Below, piece by piece: positions 9,090 to 17,635 of a stretch of 64,000 nt of DNA. The notes beneath the pieces were generated by a model. That model saw nothing but the letters and a program-made list of their open reading frames with translations. It was not told the DNA's origin and did no database searches. The stretch is taken from the NCBI RefSeq assembly GCF_003856975.1, contig NZ_CP033107.1:2356001-2420000 (forward strand), read 5' to 3'. The position numbers and the translations under genes were made by a program. This DNA is from Plantibacter sp. PA-3-X8 (GTDB lineage Bacteria > Actinomycetota > Actinomycetes > Actinomycetales > Microbacteriaceae). Each line of letters begins with the position of its first letter. Positions within the stretch are counted from its first letter, which is position 1.

Positions 9090-9846
9090 CCCCACCGGTC
9101 GCGGCGTCGACCACCAGCTGGGTGCTCGCGAGGATGGGCTGGGACGCGTCGAGGTGTCGGAGCACCAGACGGGTCACGCGGGTCGCGACCTCCGCACCGA
9201 GGAGCTGGGTGTCGAGTGGCGAGCGGTGCCCGAGAAGCTGGGAGGCGACGGCCGGCCAGGCCGGATCGTCGTCGGTGCGGTGCAGCTCGACGCAGTGCAG
9301 GCACGGCCCTGAGCCGGGTGTCACGAACGGCCCGATCCGGACGACACGATCGCTGAACACGACCGGCAGGTGCGGGACGTCGTCGCGCAGCCACCGCGTG
9401 TACCGACTCGGCGGGATGACGAAGTCGGCGACGAGGACGGCGACGTCGACCCGGCCAGGGTGCGACCCGGCTCCGGTCGACCCGGACTCCGGTGGCAGGA
9501 GTGCGACCGCCTCCTGCTCGGAGAGGAGGCGTCGGAGGAGCTCGGCCGCCAGGCTCGCGCCGTCCACGACGACCCGGTGCGTCACGGCGGGGCAGGAGGT
9601 GGGGCCGCCGTGCTCGATCACCGGGTCGAGCGTCGAGAGGACGCGATCGATCTCGTGGGCTGGGATGTCGAAGGCGTCCGCGAGTCGTCGTTCGACCAGA
9701 GCCGGGAAGCCGGCACGCAGTGCCGCGACGACCTGCTCGGTCTCGGTCCGGACGCTGTCGAGCACGACCGCTTCATCGACTCCCACCTGCAGGCTGTGCG
9801 GGGTTCGCCAGAGCAGCGGTCTCCTGGGATCGAGGCGCGTCGTCAT
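8977..9846 (-). CDS. E1/ThiF-like protein (TOMM cyclodehydratase-like), orphan
   Basis: The 289-residue protein resembles the ocin-ThiF-like/E1-like proteins that bind leader peptides of thiazole/oxazole-modified microcins. Seen directly: a central VDVAVLVADFVIPP strand, VVRIGPFVTPGSGPCLHC with a CxxC pair, ELHRTDDDPAWPAVASQL after it, and a C-terminal CAC motif, which together would form a tetracysteine zinc site. No YcaO protein, precursor peptide or dehydrogenase lies nearby, so a natural-product role is not supported by the neighbourhood; a housekeeping function beside UvrD2 is an alternative. Its 3' end runs 113 bases antisense into the helicase gene, and this extension carries residues after the CAC motif. 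Confidence 0.7.
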   Translation of the reverse strand: MTTRLDPRRPLLWRTPHSLQVGVDEAVVLDSVRTETEQVVAALRAGFPALVERRLADAFDIPAHEIDRVLSTLDPVIEHGGPTSCPAVTHRVVVDGASLAAELLRRLLSEQEAVALLPPESGSTGAGSHPGRVDVAVLVADFVIPPSRYTRWLRDDVPHLPVVFSDRVVRIGPFVTPGSGPCLHCVELHRTDDDPAWPAVASQLLGHRSPLDTQLLGAEVATRVTRLVLRHLDASQPILASTQLVVDAATGGVRRRVVREHSRCACRALPGIATARDDHRVAASRTRTG

Positions 9847-9887
9847 CCATCGATGATGGCGGGTCGACGACCGGTCGCGTCGGCACT

Positions 9888-9921
9888 CTCCACAGCCCGC
9901 CCGGAAGGACGAGCTGTGGAG
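9888..9921 (-). terminator. Possible stem-loop after the metalloprotease-like gene
   Basis: CTCCACAGC and GCTGTGGAG form a 9-bp inverted repeat around a 16-base spacer, 12 bases beyond the stop of the minus-strand gene ending at 9934. There is no T-run, so termination is only possible. Confidence 0.3.
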
Positions 9922-9933
9922 CGTCGCCGTGGA

Positions 9934-11331
9934 TCAGACCGGGGGGCCGCCGGCACCGTTCGGGCCGGAGGGCTCCGAACCGGGCTCGTCGTCGTGCTGG
10001 TCGCCGCGTTCCTCGCCACGGAGGAGGTCTTCGAGCGCGAGATCCATCTCGTCCTGCTCGGGACGCTCACCCCTGGCCTCAGCTTCGAGGCGCGCGATGA
10101 GCGCCTCCGGGGCGTCGATGTCGGCTGCGGTCGGCACGAGGTCGGGGTGCGACCACAGGGCGTCGCGCTGCGCGGTACCGACGGCGTCGGTGACCTGCTG
10201 CCACATCTGCGCAGCCTCGCGCAGCCGGCGGGGTCGCAGCTCGAGTCCCACGAGCGCGCCCAAGGCCTGTTCGGCCGGCCCACCGGCGGCGCGGCGTCGG
10301 CGGACGGTCTCCGCGATGGCCGCGGAGCGGGGGAGACGCTCGGTGGCTGCCGCGGTGACCACGTCGACCCAGCCCTCGATGAGGGCGAGCGTCGTCTCGA
10401 GTCGGGCGAGGCTCGCGTCCTGCGCCTCGGTTCGGGCGGGGATGAGCGCACCGCTCGTCATGGCCTCTCGGAGTTCCTCGGGGTTCGACGGGTCGAAGCT
10501 CTCGGCGAGCTCCTCGAGTCGCTCGGTGTCGATCCGGATGCCGCGTGCGAAGTCGGTGATCGAGGAGATGAGGTGCAGGCGGAGCCAGCGGGCGTGGCGG
10601 AAGAGTCGTGCGTGCGCGAGTTCACGGACCGCGAGGTAGATCTGGACCTGATCCGCCGGGATGTCGAGACCCTCGCCGAAGTCGGCGACGTTCTGGGGCA
10701 CCAGGGCGGCCTCGTTGTCGTCGAGCAGTGGGATGCCGATGTCGCCGCCGGAGACGACCTCCTTGGAGAGCTGGCCGACGACCTGTCCGAGCTGCATCGC
10801 GAAGAGCGTGCCGCCGATGCCGCGGACGAGCTGTCCGGCGTTCGCGATCATGCTCGACAGCTCCTCGGGCGCGCGTTCCGTGAGCACGCCGGTCAGGGCG
10901 TTCGCGATGTTCGTGGCCACCGGCTCGGCGAGCTGCGTCCAGAACGGCATCGTCTTCGTGGCCCAGCGCGTCCTCGTGTACAGGGCCGGTTCGCTCGACA
11001 GCTCGGCCACGTCGGTGACGTCGGCGAGCCACAGGGAGGCGATGTGGAACGCCTGCTCGAACGCCGCACGCTGCTCGGGCGTCGTGTCCTGGGAGCCGTC
11101 CCCGGCGATGGTCTTCGCCTGCTGGAGCGAGGTGTCCCAGTTGATGCCGTCGCCACCGGAGCGGAGTGCGCCCTGGAGCTGCGACATGAGCGCAGCGAGA
11201 CTGGCCGGATCGCTGGGAAGGCCGGCGGCGCCGGCGAGCTGGCTCGGGTCGAACGAACCGTTGCCGGAGAGGAGCTCGCGGAGCATGTCGCGGAACTCGT
11301 CCTCCGGACTCTTGTCGGAATCCTCTGGCAC
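9934..11331 (-). CDS. Zinc-dependent metalloprotease family protein (DUF2342-like)
   Basis: The 465-residue protein belongs to the actinobacterial zinc metalloprotease-like (DUF2342, 'putative hydrolase') family. It has a helical N-terminus, a Gly-rich segment (LVRGIGGTLFAMQLGQVVGQLS) and AVRELAHARLFRHARWLR near residue 240, where an HExxH zinc motif would be expected; here it reads RELAH, so the first His is lost. The last ~45 residues are acidic, then Gly/Pro-rich. The start is GTG at 11331 with GAGAGG about eight bases upstream, and the gene is divergent from the PDZ-Lon protease 120 bases away. Proteolytic activity is doubtful; a scaffold or regulatory role is possible. Confidence 0.75.
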   Translation of the reverse strand: MPEDSDKSPEDEFRDMLRELLSGNGSFDPSQLAGAAGLPSDPASLAALMSQLQGALRSGGDGINWDTSLQQAKTIAGDGSQDTTPEQRAAFEQAFHIASLWLADVTDVAELSSEPALYTRTRWATKTMPFWTQLAEPVATNIANALTGVLTERAPEELSSMIANAGQLVRGIGGTLFAMQLGQVVGQLSKEVVSGGDIGIPLLDDNEAALVPQNVADFGEGLDIPADQVQIYLAVRELAHARLFRHARWLRLHLISSITDFARGIRIDTERLEELAESFDPSNPEELREAMTSGALIPARTEAQDASLARLETTLALIEGWVDVVTAAATERLPRSAAIAETVRRRRAAGGPAEQALGALVGLELRPRRLREAAQMWQQVTDAVGTAQRDALWSHPDLVPTAADIDAPEALIARLEAEARGERPEQDEMDLALEDLLRGEERGDQHDDEPGSEPSGPNGAGGPPV

Positions 11332-11451
11332 GTCAGCCGCCTCTCAGATAGCTCGGTGCTGGGCCTTCTACGCTAGTCGCACCTCGCTGAAGAATCGCCG
11401 GGGTATGGTTGGTCGGGTTTCCGCCCACCGCGAACACTCCGGAAGGCTTGC

Positions 11452-12582
11452 ATGTCGCTCTTCGCCGATGAGGCTCCCACCGCTTCGGCGCCGACCGGTC
11501 AGGGTCGCAATCGTCGCGCTCGGTTCGGTTGGATCGTGCTCAGCCTCTCGCTCGTCCTCCTCGGCGTGCTGTCGGCGGTTCCCGCGCCGTACGTCATCGA
11601 ACAGCCGGGTCCCGTGTTCAACGTGCTGGGTACGACCGAGGGTGACGACGGCGACGTCCCGCTCATCGAGGTCCACGACGAGCAGACCTACGACACGGGC
11701 GGCACGCTCGACATGTTGACGGTCCAGCTGGTCGGGAACCCGCAACGGAGCCCGGGCTGGCTCGACATCGTCTCGGCCTGGTTCGACCCGAGCCGCGCCG
11801 TCGTGCCGATGGACCTCTACTTCCCGCCCGGCGTCACGACCGAGCAGCGCGACGAGCAGAACGCGACCCTCATGGTCGACTCGCAGCAGGACTCGGTCGC
11901 GGCGGCGTTGCGCGAGCTCGGGTACGAGGTTCCCGAGCACATCGTGGTGGCACAGATCGCGGAGGGTGCGCCCGCGCAGGGGGTGCTGCGGCTCGACGAC
12001 GAGATCGTCGCGGTCGACGGCACGCCGGTGACCGGCCTGGCCGGCCTGCGGGACGCGATCAACGCCAACGGTACGGACGAGCCGGTCACGCTCGACATCG
12101 TGCGTGGGGGAGCGGCGAGCACCGTCGAGATCACGCCGACGACCGCGACCGCGTCCGACGGGACGACCTCGACCGTGATCGGCATCGGTACCAAGACGAC
12201 GTACGACCTCCCCGTCGACATCACCATCCAGCTCGACAACGTCGGCGGCCCGAGCGCCGGCATGATGTTCGCGCTCGGCATGATCGACCTGCTCACCCCG
12301 GGTGAGCTCAACGGCGGGAAGGACGTCGCCGGTACCGGGACGATCGACGCCGACGGCAACGTCGGCGCGATCGGCGGCATCCGGCAGAAGCTGTTCGGCG
12401 CGAAGGACGCCGGGGCCGAGTGGTTCCTGGCGCCGGAGAGCAACTGCGACGAGGTCGCCGGACACGTCCCGGACGGCTTGACGGTCTTCGCCGTGAAGAC
12501 CCTCGACGATTCGCTCGCAGCGCTCAAGGCCATCGCGGACGGAGCCGACACGAGCAAGCTGCCCACCTGCTCGGCCGGTTGA
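11452..12582 (+). CDS. PDZ-domain Lon-like (YlbL-type) membrane serine protease
   Basis: One N-terminal membrane segment (WIVLSLSLVLLGVLSAVP, about 24-41) anchors an extracytoplasmic protein of 376 residues. A PDZ domain (EGAPAQGVLRLDDEIVAVDG, about 176-195) is followed by a Lon-type proteolytic domain with the Ser in GGPSAGMM (Ser268) and the Lys in GGIRQKLFGAK (about Lys313), the Ser-Lys dyad of the S16 family. Length and order fit the YlbL family of Gram-positive bacteria, which degrade membrane or secreted substrates. GGAAGG precedes the ATG by about six bases, and a TATGGT -10 element lies near 11404. The UPF0182 gene follows 71 bases later. Confidence 0.88.
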   Translation: MSLFADEAPTASAPTGQGRNRRARFGWIVLSLSLVLLGVLSAVPAPYVIEQPGPVFNVLGTTEGDDGDVPLIEVHDEQTYDTGGTLDMLTVQLVGNPQRSPGWLDIVSAWFDPSRAVVPMDLYFPPGVTTEQRDEQNATLMVDSQQDSVAAALRELGYEVPEHIVVAQIAEGAPAQGVLRLDDEIVAVDGTPVTGLAGLRDAINANGTDEPVTLDIVRGGAASTVEITPTTATASDGTTSTVIGIGTKTTYDLPVDITIQLDNVGGPSAGMMFALGMIDLLTPGELNGGKDVAGTGTIDADGNVGAIGGIRQKLFGAKDAGAEWFLAPESNCDEVAGHVPDGLTVFAVKTLDDSLAALKAIADGADTSKLPTCSAG

Positions 12583-12614
12583 CCGCTTCGGGCGCTCTCC
12601 CAGCCCGGCCGCTT

Positions 12615-12620
12615 TAGGAT
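12615..12620 (+). promoter_or_regulatory. -10 box TAGGAT upstream of the UPF0182 gene
   Basis: TAGGAT sits 33 bases before the GTG start at 12654, leaving room for the GAAGAGG ribosome binding site at 12641-12647. No convincing -35 is seen. Confidence 0.35.
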
Positions 12621-12653
12621 GGGTGGGACGACCCCTATCTGAAGAGGCCACAC

Positions 12654-15578
12654 GTGACATCCGCAGCAGCAGAGAAGCCCCTGTCCACTCAGCGCCGACG
12701 CGCCCCGATCGCGATCACGGTGGCGATCATCGCCGCGCTCCTCATCGGGTTCTTCGTGTTCTCGGGGTTCTATGCCGACCTGCTGTGGTTCCAACAGCTC
12801 GGCTTCACCGAGGTCCTGACCACGCAGTGGATCGCGGCGATCGCCATGTTCCTCGTCGGGTTCGTGGGCATGGCCCTCCCCGTCTGGCTGGCCATCGAGA
12901 TCGCCTACCGGACCCGTCCGGTCTACGCGAAGCTCAGCTCGCAGGTCGACCGCTACCAGCAGGTGGTCGAGCCGCTCCGCCGACTCGCGACCTACGGCAT
13001 CCCGGCGCTCTTCGGGCTCTTCGGCGGTGTCGCCGCGGCCTCGCGCTGGCAGCTGGTGCTGCTGTGGATGAACGGCACCCCGTCCGGTACCAAGGACCCG
13101 CAGTTCAACCTCGACGTGTCGTTCTACCTCTTCGACCTGCCGTTCTTCCAAGCCGTGGTCGCCTTCTCCTCGGCGGTCGTCCTGATCGCCCTCATCGCAA
13201 CCGCCGTCGTCACCTACCTCTACGGAGGCATCCGGGTGGTCAGCCGTGAGGTCTGGATCTCCATGGCGGCCCGCGTGCAGATCTCGGTGCTCGCCGCGCT
13301 GTACCTGATCCTGCAGGCCGTCAGCCTCTGGCTCGACCAGTACACGACGCTGAACGACACCGGCACGCTCATCACCGGTGCCTCGTACACCGACGTCGCC
13401 GCGACCATCCCCGGTCGGGTCATCCTCGCCGGGATCGCGCTCATGGTCGCCGTCCTGTTCGTCGTCACCGCGTTCACCGGCCGCTGGCGTCTGCCGCTCG
13501 TCGGTACCGCGCTGCTCATCGTCGCGTCCCTCATCGTCGGCAGCCTCTACCCGTGGATCGTCCAGCGTTTCCAGGTGGAGCCGAACGCGAAGAGCCTCGA
13601 GACGCCGTACATCAAGCGGAACATCGACATGACCCGCGACGCCTACGGGATCGCCGACGTCGAGGAGGAGGAGTACGCGGCCACCACCGACGCGACCCCC
13701 GGAGCACTCCGTCAGGACGCCGAGACCACGGCGAACATCCGGATCATCGACCCCTCGCTCGTGAGCGCCTCGGTCGCGCAGCTCGAGCAGTTCAAGCAGT
13801 TCTACTCCTTCGACAAGCAGCTCGACGTCGACCGCTACAACATCGACGGCAAGACGCAGGACGCCGTCGTCGCGGTCCGCGAGCTGAACGTCGCCGGCCT
13901 CGACAATTCGCAGTCGTGGATCAACAACACCGTCGTGTACACCCACGGGTACGGTCTGGTCGCCGCGTACGGCAACCAGCGCTCGGCCTCCGGTGAGCCG
14001 GTCTTCCTCGAGTCGGGCATCCCCACCACCGGCGCGCTCGGCGACTTCGAGCCGCGCGTGTACTTCGGCGAGCAGTCGCCCGACTACTCCATCGTCGGCG
14101 CTCCCAAGGGTGCGGACCCGGTGGAGCTCGACTACCCGTCGGGCACGCAGGGTGAGTCGCAGACCTACACGACCTTCGACGGCGATGGCGGGCCCAAGCT
14201 CGACAACGTCTTCAAGAAGCTCGTCTACGCGCTCAAGTTCCAGTCGGAGCAGATCTTCCTCTCCGACTCCGTGAACAGCCAGTCGCAGATCCTCTACGAC
14301 CGCGACCCGCTCACCCGGGTCCAGAAGGTCGCTCCCTACCTGACGCTCGACTCCGACCCCTACCCGTCCGTGGTGGACGGTCAGATCGTCTGGATCGTCG
14401 ACGGCTACACGACGAGCGCCAGCTACCCCTACTCGAAGACCGTGAGCCTGTCCGACACGATCTCCGACTCGGTCACGCCGGCGCAGAACTACGCGCTCGA
14501 CGACGTCAACTACATCCGGAACTCGGTGAAGGCGACCGTCAACGCGTACGACGGCAAGGTGACGCTCTACAGCTGGGACGACCAGGATCCGATCCTCAAG
14601 ACCTGGCAGAAGGTGTTCCCGTCGACGGTCAAGCCGATGTCGGACATGTCGGGCGATCTGATGAGCCACGTCCGGTACCCGGCCGACCTCTTCAAGGTCC
14701 AGCGTTCGGTGCTCGGCCAGTACCACGTCACCAACGCCGGTTCGTTCTACTCGAGCGAGGACGCGTGGGTCACCCCCAACGACCCGCAGTCGACCGACAC
14801 GGAGAAGAAGTACCAGCCGCCGTACTACCTGACGATGCAGCTGCCCGAGCAGGACGCGCCGTCCTTCTCCCTGTACTCCACGTTCATCCCGCGTCAGGGC
14901 GGTGAGCAGTCGCGGAACGTGCTGACGGGCTACCTCGCGGTCGATGCGAACGCCGGCGCCGAGGACGGCAAGCGGAGCTCCGACTACGGCAAGATCAGGC
15001 TCTTGACCCTGCCGAAGGACGACACCGTGCCGGGTCCCGGCCAGGTGCAGAACACCTTCGACTCCGATCCGAGCGTGTCGAGCCAGATCAACATCCTGAA
15101 GCAGGGCCAGACCGAGGTGCTGAACGGCAACCTGCTGACCGTGCCGGTCGGTGGCGGTCTGCTCTACGTGCAGCCGGTCTACGTGAAGTCCACCGGTGAC
15201 ACGAGCTTCCCGCTCCTGCAGAAGGTGCTCGTCGCCTTCGGCGACCAGATCGCCTTCGAAGACACGCTGGACGAGGCGCTCGACGTCCTGTTCGGCGGCG
15301 ACTCGGGTGCGGATGCGGGTGACACGAACGTCCCGGGCGACAGCACGACGCCCCCGACGGACGGCACGGACACCGGCGGCGGAACCGACACCGGCTCGAC
15401 CCCGAGCACGGGTGACCCGACGGTGGACGCGCAGATCAAGACGCTGCTCGACCAGGCGAAGGCCGCGATGGTCGAGAAGGACGCGGCCATGGCGAGCGGT
15501 GACTGGGCTGCCTACGGGGTGGCGGACAAGAAGATCTCCGACGCACTGGCGCAGGCGCTGGCACTGCTGAACGGCTGA
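12654..15578 (+). CDS. UPF0182 family large membrane protein
   Basis: This 974-residue protein matches the UPF0182 family, common in actinobacteria and of unknown function. About seven hydrophobic segments fill the first ~320 residues (for example IAITVAIIAALLIGFFVFSG near 20-40), followed by a ~550-residue soluble domain and a Thr/Gly/Asp-rich linker around 885-925. A short helical tail rich in Ala and Lys closes the protein. The GTG start has GAAGAGG six bases upstream. A strong hairpin follows the stop, so transcription ends here. No catalytic motif is recognised. Confidence 0.88.
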   Translation: MTSAAAEKPLSTQRRRAPIAITVAIIAALLIGFFVFSGFYADLLWFQQLGFTEVLTTQWIAAIAMFLVGFVGMALPVWLAIEIAYRTRPVYAKLSSQVDRYQQVVEPLRRLATYGIPALFGLFGGVAAASRWQLVLLWMNGTPSGTKDPQFNLDVSFYLFDLPFFQAVVAFSSAVVLIALIATAVVTYLYGGIRVVSREVWISMAARVQISVLAALYLILQAVSLWLDQYTTLNDTGTLITGASYTDVAATIPGRVILAGIALMVAVLFVVTAFTGRWRLPLVGTALLIVASLIVGSLYPWIVQRFQVEPNAKSLETPYIKRNIDMTRDAYGIADVEEEEYAATTDATPGALRQDAETTANIRIIDPSLVSASVAQLEQFKQFYSFDKQLDVDRYNIDGKTQDAVVAVRELNVAGLDNSQSWINNTVVYTHGYGLVAAYGNQRSASGEPVFLESGIPTTGALGDFEPRVYFGEQSPDYSIVGAPKGADPVELDYPSGTQGESQTYTTFDGDGGPKLDNVFKKLVYALKFQSEQIFLSDSVNSQSQILYDRDPLTRVQKVAPYLTLDSDPYPSVVDGQIVWIVDGYTTSASYPYSKTVSLSDTISDSVTPAQNYALDDVNYIRNSVKATVNAYDGKVTLYSWDDQDPILKTWQKVFPSTVKPMSDMSGDLMSHVRYPADLFKVQRSVLGQYHVTNAGSFYSSEDAWVTPNDPQSTDTEKKYQPPYYLTMQLPEQDAPSFSLYSTFIPRQGGEQSRNVLTGYLAVDANAGAEDGKRSSDYGKIRLLTLPKDDTVPGPGQVQNTFDSDPSVSSQINILKQGQTEVLNGNLLTVPVGGGLLYVQPVYVKSTGDTSFPLLQKVLVAFGDQIAFEDTLDEALDVLFGGDSGADAGDTNVPGDSTTPPTDGTDTGGGTDTGSTPSTGDPTVDAQIKTLLDQAKAAMVEKDAAMASGDWAAYGVADKKISDALAQALALLNG

Positions 15579-15593
15579 TTCCGAGCCTGCAAT

Positions 15594-15629
15594 CCGAACG
15601 GCGTCGCCCTGACGGGCGGCGCCGTTCGG
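15594..15629 (+). terminator. Rho-independent-type hairpin after the UPF0182 gene
   Basis: CCGAACGGCGTCGCCC pairs with GGGCGGCGCCGTTCGG (16 bp with one G-T pair) around a TGAC loop, 15 bases after the stop. The T-tract is weak (GCGTTCC), as is usual in GC-rich actinobacteria. Confidence 0.75.
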
Positions 15630-15681
15630 CGTTCCAGGAGGAGGGATTCGACCGGAATCGGAGTGCTTGGCGGCACGCGAT

Positions 15682-15710
15682 TTGCACGCCCTCAGAATGC
15701 ATGCTAGGTT
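15682..15710 (+). promoter_or_regulatory. Promoter of the initiator tRNA gene
   Basis: TTGCAC (15682-15687) and TAGGTT (15705-15710) are separated by exactly 17 bases and lie 13 bases before the mature tRNA. This is the best sigma-A type match in the window. Confidence 0.7.
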
Positions 15711-15722
15711 TATCTCTTGTGC

Positions 15723-15796
15723 CGCAGGGTGGAGCAGTTCGGTAGCTCGCTGGGCTCATAACCCAGAGGTCGTAGGTTCAAATCCTGCCCCTGCAA
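15723..15796 (+). tRNA. tRNA-fMet (CAT), initiator
   Basis: The 74-base cloverleaf has the CAT anticodon in a CTCATAA loop. Two initiator hallmarks are visible: a C1-A72 mismatch at the top of the acceptor stem (CGCAGGG against CCCTGCA) and three consecutive G-C pairs below the anticodon loop (CTGGG/CCCAG). The T loop reads TTCAAAT. The 3' CCA is not fully encoded (only CA follows the discriminator A), so CCA is presumably added by the nucleotidyltransferase. Confidence 0.95.
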
Positions 15797-15806
15797 CAGA
15801 AAAGAT

Positions 15807-15837
15807 GAAATCCCGGTCTCCTCGAGACCGGGATTTC
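15807..15837. terminator. Strong hairpin between tRNA-fMet and ald, possibly bidirectional
   Basis: GAAATCCCGGTCTC and GAGACCGGGATTTC form a perfect 14-bp stem with a CTC loop. It lies 10 bases after the tRNA and 42 bases after the end of the convergent ald gene, so it could terminate both. Confidence 0.75.
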
Positions 15838-15879
15838 GTCGTTTGCGGGGATGATCGCCCGCCGTCGGCGGGCTGTGGG

Positions 15880-16983
15880 TCAGCCCATCGTCGCGACGTG
15901 GAGGCCGAACGCCGCGGCCACGCCGGCGTTGGTGACCGCACCCGCGTGGATGTTGACGCCCGCGCGAAGTGCTGCGTCGGCCGCCACTGCGTCGTTCGTG
16001 CCCTGGTCGGCGATGGCGAGTGCGTACCGGAGGGTGGCGTTGGTCAGCGCGCGCGTCGAGGTCTCCGGGACGGCACCGGGCATGTTGGCCACGCAGTAGT
16101 AGAGGCTGTCGTGGACACGGAACGTGGGGTCGTCGTGCGTCGTCGGCCGTGAGCCCTCGAAACAGCCGCCCTGGTCGATCGCGATGTCGACGAGCACCGA
16201 GCCGGGCTTCATGTCCGCCACCATGGCGTCGGTGACGAGCTTCGGGGCCTGGGCCCCGGGGATGAGCACCGAGCCGATGACGAGGTCGGCGTCGCGGAGC
16301 TGCTCCGCGATCTCGTACGCCGATGACGGCCTGGTCTGGATCTGCCCGCTGAAGCGGTTCTCCAGCTCGCGCAGGCGAGGGATGGAAATGTCGATGATCG
16401 TGACGTCCGCCTGCATGCCGAGCGCGTTGGCTGCTGCGTGCTCGCCGGCGACCCCGCCGCCGATGACGACGACCTTCGCCTTGGGGGTTCCGGGCACGCC
16501 GCCCAGCAGGATCCCTCGTCCACCGGTGGCGCGCATGAGGTGGTAGGCGCCGACTTGCGTGGACAGCCGTCCTGCGACCTCGCTCATCGGCTGCAGGAGC
16601 GGCAGGGAGCGGTTGGGGAGCTGCACGGTCTCATAGGCGATCGCGGTGGTCCCAGAGGCGATCAGGGCGTCGGTGAGCGGACGGTCCGCCGCGAGGTGGA
16701 GGTAGGTGAAGAGCGTCTGGTCGGCCCGCAGGAAGTCGTACTCGGCGGCGACGGGCTCCTTCACCTTGAGCAGGAGGTCGCCCGCCGCCCAGACGGAGGC
16801 CGCGTCGGTGGCGATGGTCGCGCCGGCGGCACGATACGCCTCGTCGAGATTGCCGGACCCGAGGCCGGCGCCCGCCTGGACGACGACCTCATGGCCGTGT
16901 CGGACGAGTTCGTGGACGCCGCCTGGCGTCGCCGCGACCCGGTTCTCGTTGTTCTTGATCTCCGTGGGGATGCCGATTCGCAT
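15880..16983 (-). CDS. ald: Alanine dehydrogenase
   Basis: Ald catalyses the NAD-dependent reversible deamination of L-alanine to pyruvate and ammonia. The 367-residue protein begins MRIGIPTEIKNNENRVA, and has KVKEP with the substrate-binding Lys (about 74), a catalytic His region (LFTYLHLA, about 93-100) and the dinucleotide fold VVVIGGGVAGEHAA (about 170-183). The ATG at 16983 is supported by GAGAGG about eight bases upstream and by the family's usual N-terminus; longer upstream reading is not needed. The divergent neighbour is an Lrp/AsnC regulator, the arrangement seen for AldR-controlled ald genes. Confidence 0.95.
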   Translation of the reverse strand: MRIGIPTEIKNNENRVAATPGGVHELVRHGHEVVVQAGAGLGSGNLDEAYRAAGATIATDAASVWAAGDLLLKVKEPVAAEYDFLRADQTLFTYLHLAADRPLTDALIASGTTAIAYETVQLPNRSLPLLQPMSEVAGRLSTQVGAYHLMRATGGRGILLGGVPGTPKAKVVVIGGGVAGEHAAANALGMQADVTIIDISIPRLRELENRFSGQIQTRPSSAYEIAEQLRDADLVIGSVLIPGAQAPKLVTDAMVADMKPGSVLVDIAIDQGGCFEGSRPTTHDDPTFRVHDSLYYCVANMPGAVPETSTRALTNATLRYALAIADQGTNDAVAADAALRAGVNIHAGAVTNAGVAAAFGLHVATMG

Positions 16984-17067
16984 GTCTGGTTCCTCTCGCA
17001 GGCTGGGCCAAGGCTCGGCTCTCCCGCTCGTCGGTGGACGGTGTGCGACTATTCTGAGGTTGCTGCG

Positions 17068-17135
17068 TTTCAGCCGGATGAACGCCGCAGCTTTTGCGGA
17101 ATTCGCGTCTGAATTCGATGATGATTCGGCTGAAA
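17068..17135. promoter_or_regulatory. Inverted repeat between ald and lrp, candidate Lrp-type operator
   Basis: TTTCAGCCG (17068-17076) is repeated in inverted form as CGGCTGAAA (17127-17135), centres 59 bases apart. Between them lies an AT-richer segment with two GAATTC hexamers. The 169-base divergent spacer sits between ald and its probable regulator, so these are plausible binding sites for an octameric Lrp-family protein. Confidence 0.45.
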
Positions 17136-17152
17136 AGGGACGTGGGCGCAGG

Positions 17153-17635
17153 ATGACGAACAATCTGCACGGACGCGCGGACCTTGACGACGTCGATCAC
17201 GCACTCCTGCGGCTCCTGCAGGAGAACGCACGCATGACGAACGCCCGCATGGCGGAGCTCGTCGGCATCGCCCCCTCGACGTGTGTCGCCCGAGTGCGGT
17301 CGCTCGTCGACCGCGGCGTGATCACGGGGTTCTCGGCGCGTATCGATCCGGTCGCGGTCGGGCTCGGTCTCGAGGCGCTCATCAGCGTCAACATCAGGGC
17401 GGGGGCTCGCGCCCGTATCGCCGAGTTCAGCGCCGGCATCCGACAGCTCCCGGAGGTCGTGCAGGTGTTCTTCCTCGGCGGCTCCGAGGACTTCGTCATC
17501 CATCTCGCGGCGCGGGACAGCGCCCACATCCGCGACTTCGTCGTCGAGCACCTGTCGGCCGATCCGACGGTCGCCTCGACCCGCACGAGCCTGGTGTTCG
17601 ATCACTCGTTCATCGGCGTCGCGGTGGGGGAGTGA
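17153..17635 (+). CDS. Lrp/AsnC family transcriptional regulator, probable ald regulator
   Basis: The 160-residue protein has an N-terminal winged helix-turn-helix (LDDVDHALLRLLQENARM then NARMAELVGIAPSTCVARV, about 9-45) and a C-terminal RAM/ACT-like ligand domain (from ALISVNIRAG, with VVQVFFLGGSEDFVIHLAARD). This is the standard layout and length of feast/famine regulators that bind amino acids. It is divergent from ald, so control of ald by alanine, as for mycobacterial AldR, is the likely role. The ATG at 17153 gives the family N-terminus; an in-frame ATG 29 codons upstream would add a nonconserved segment and read through part of the candidate operator. Confidence 0.87.
   Translation: MTNNLHGRADLDDVDHALLRLLQENARMTNARMAELVGIAPSTCVARVRSLVDRGVITGFSARIDPVAVGLGLEALISVNIRAGARARIAEFSAGIRQLPEVVQVFFLGGSEDFVIHLAARDSAHIRDFVVEHLSADPTVASTRTSLVFDHSFIGVAVGE

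Noticed and set aside
11817..14726. A 969-codon open frame on the minus strand across the PDZ-Lon and UPF0182 genes
   Set aside because: It is antisense to two well-supported genes, is rich in Arg, Asp, Val and Gly as expected of GC-rich shadow frames, and has no recognisable domain.
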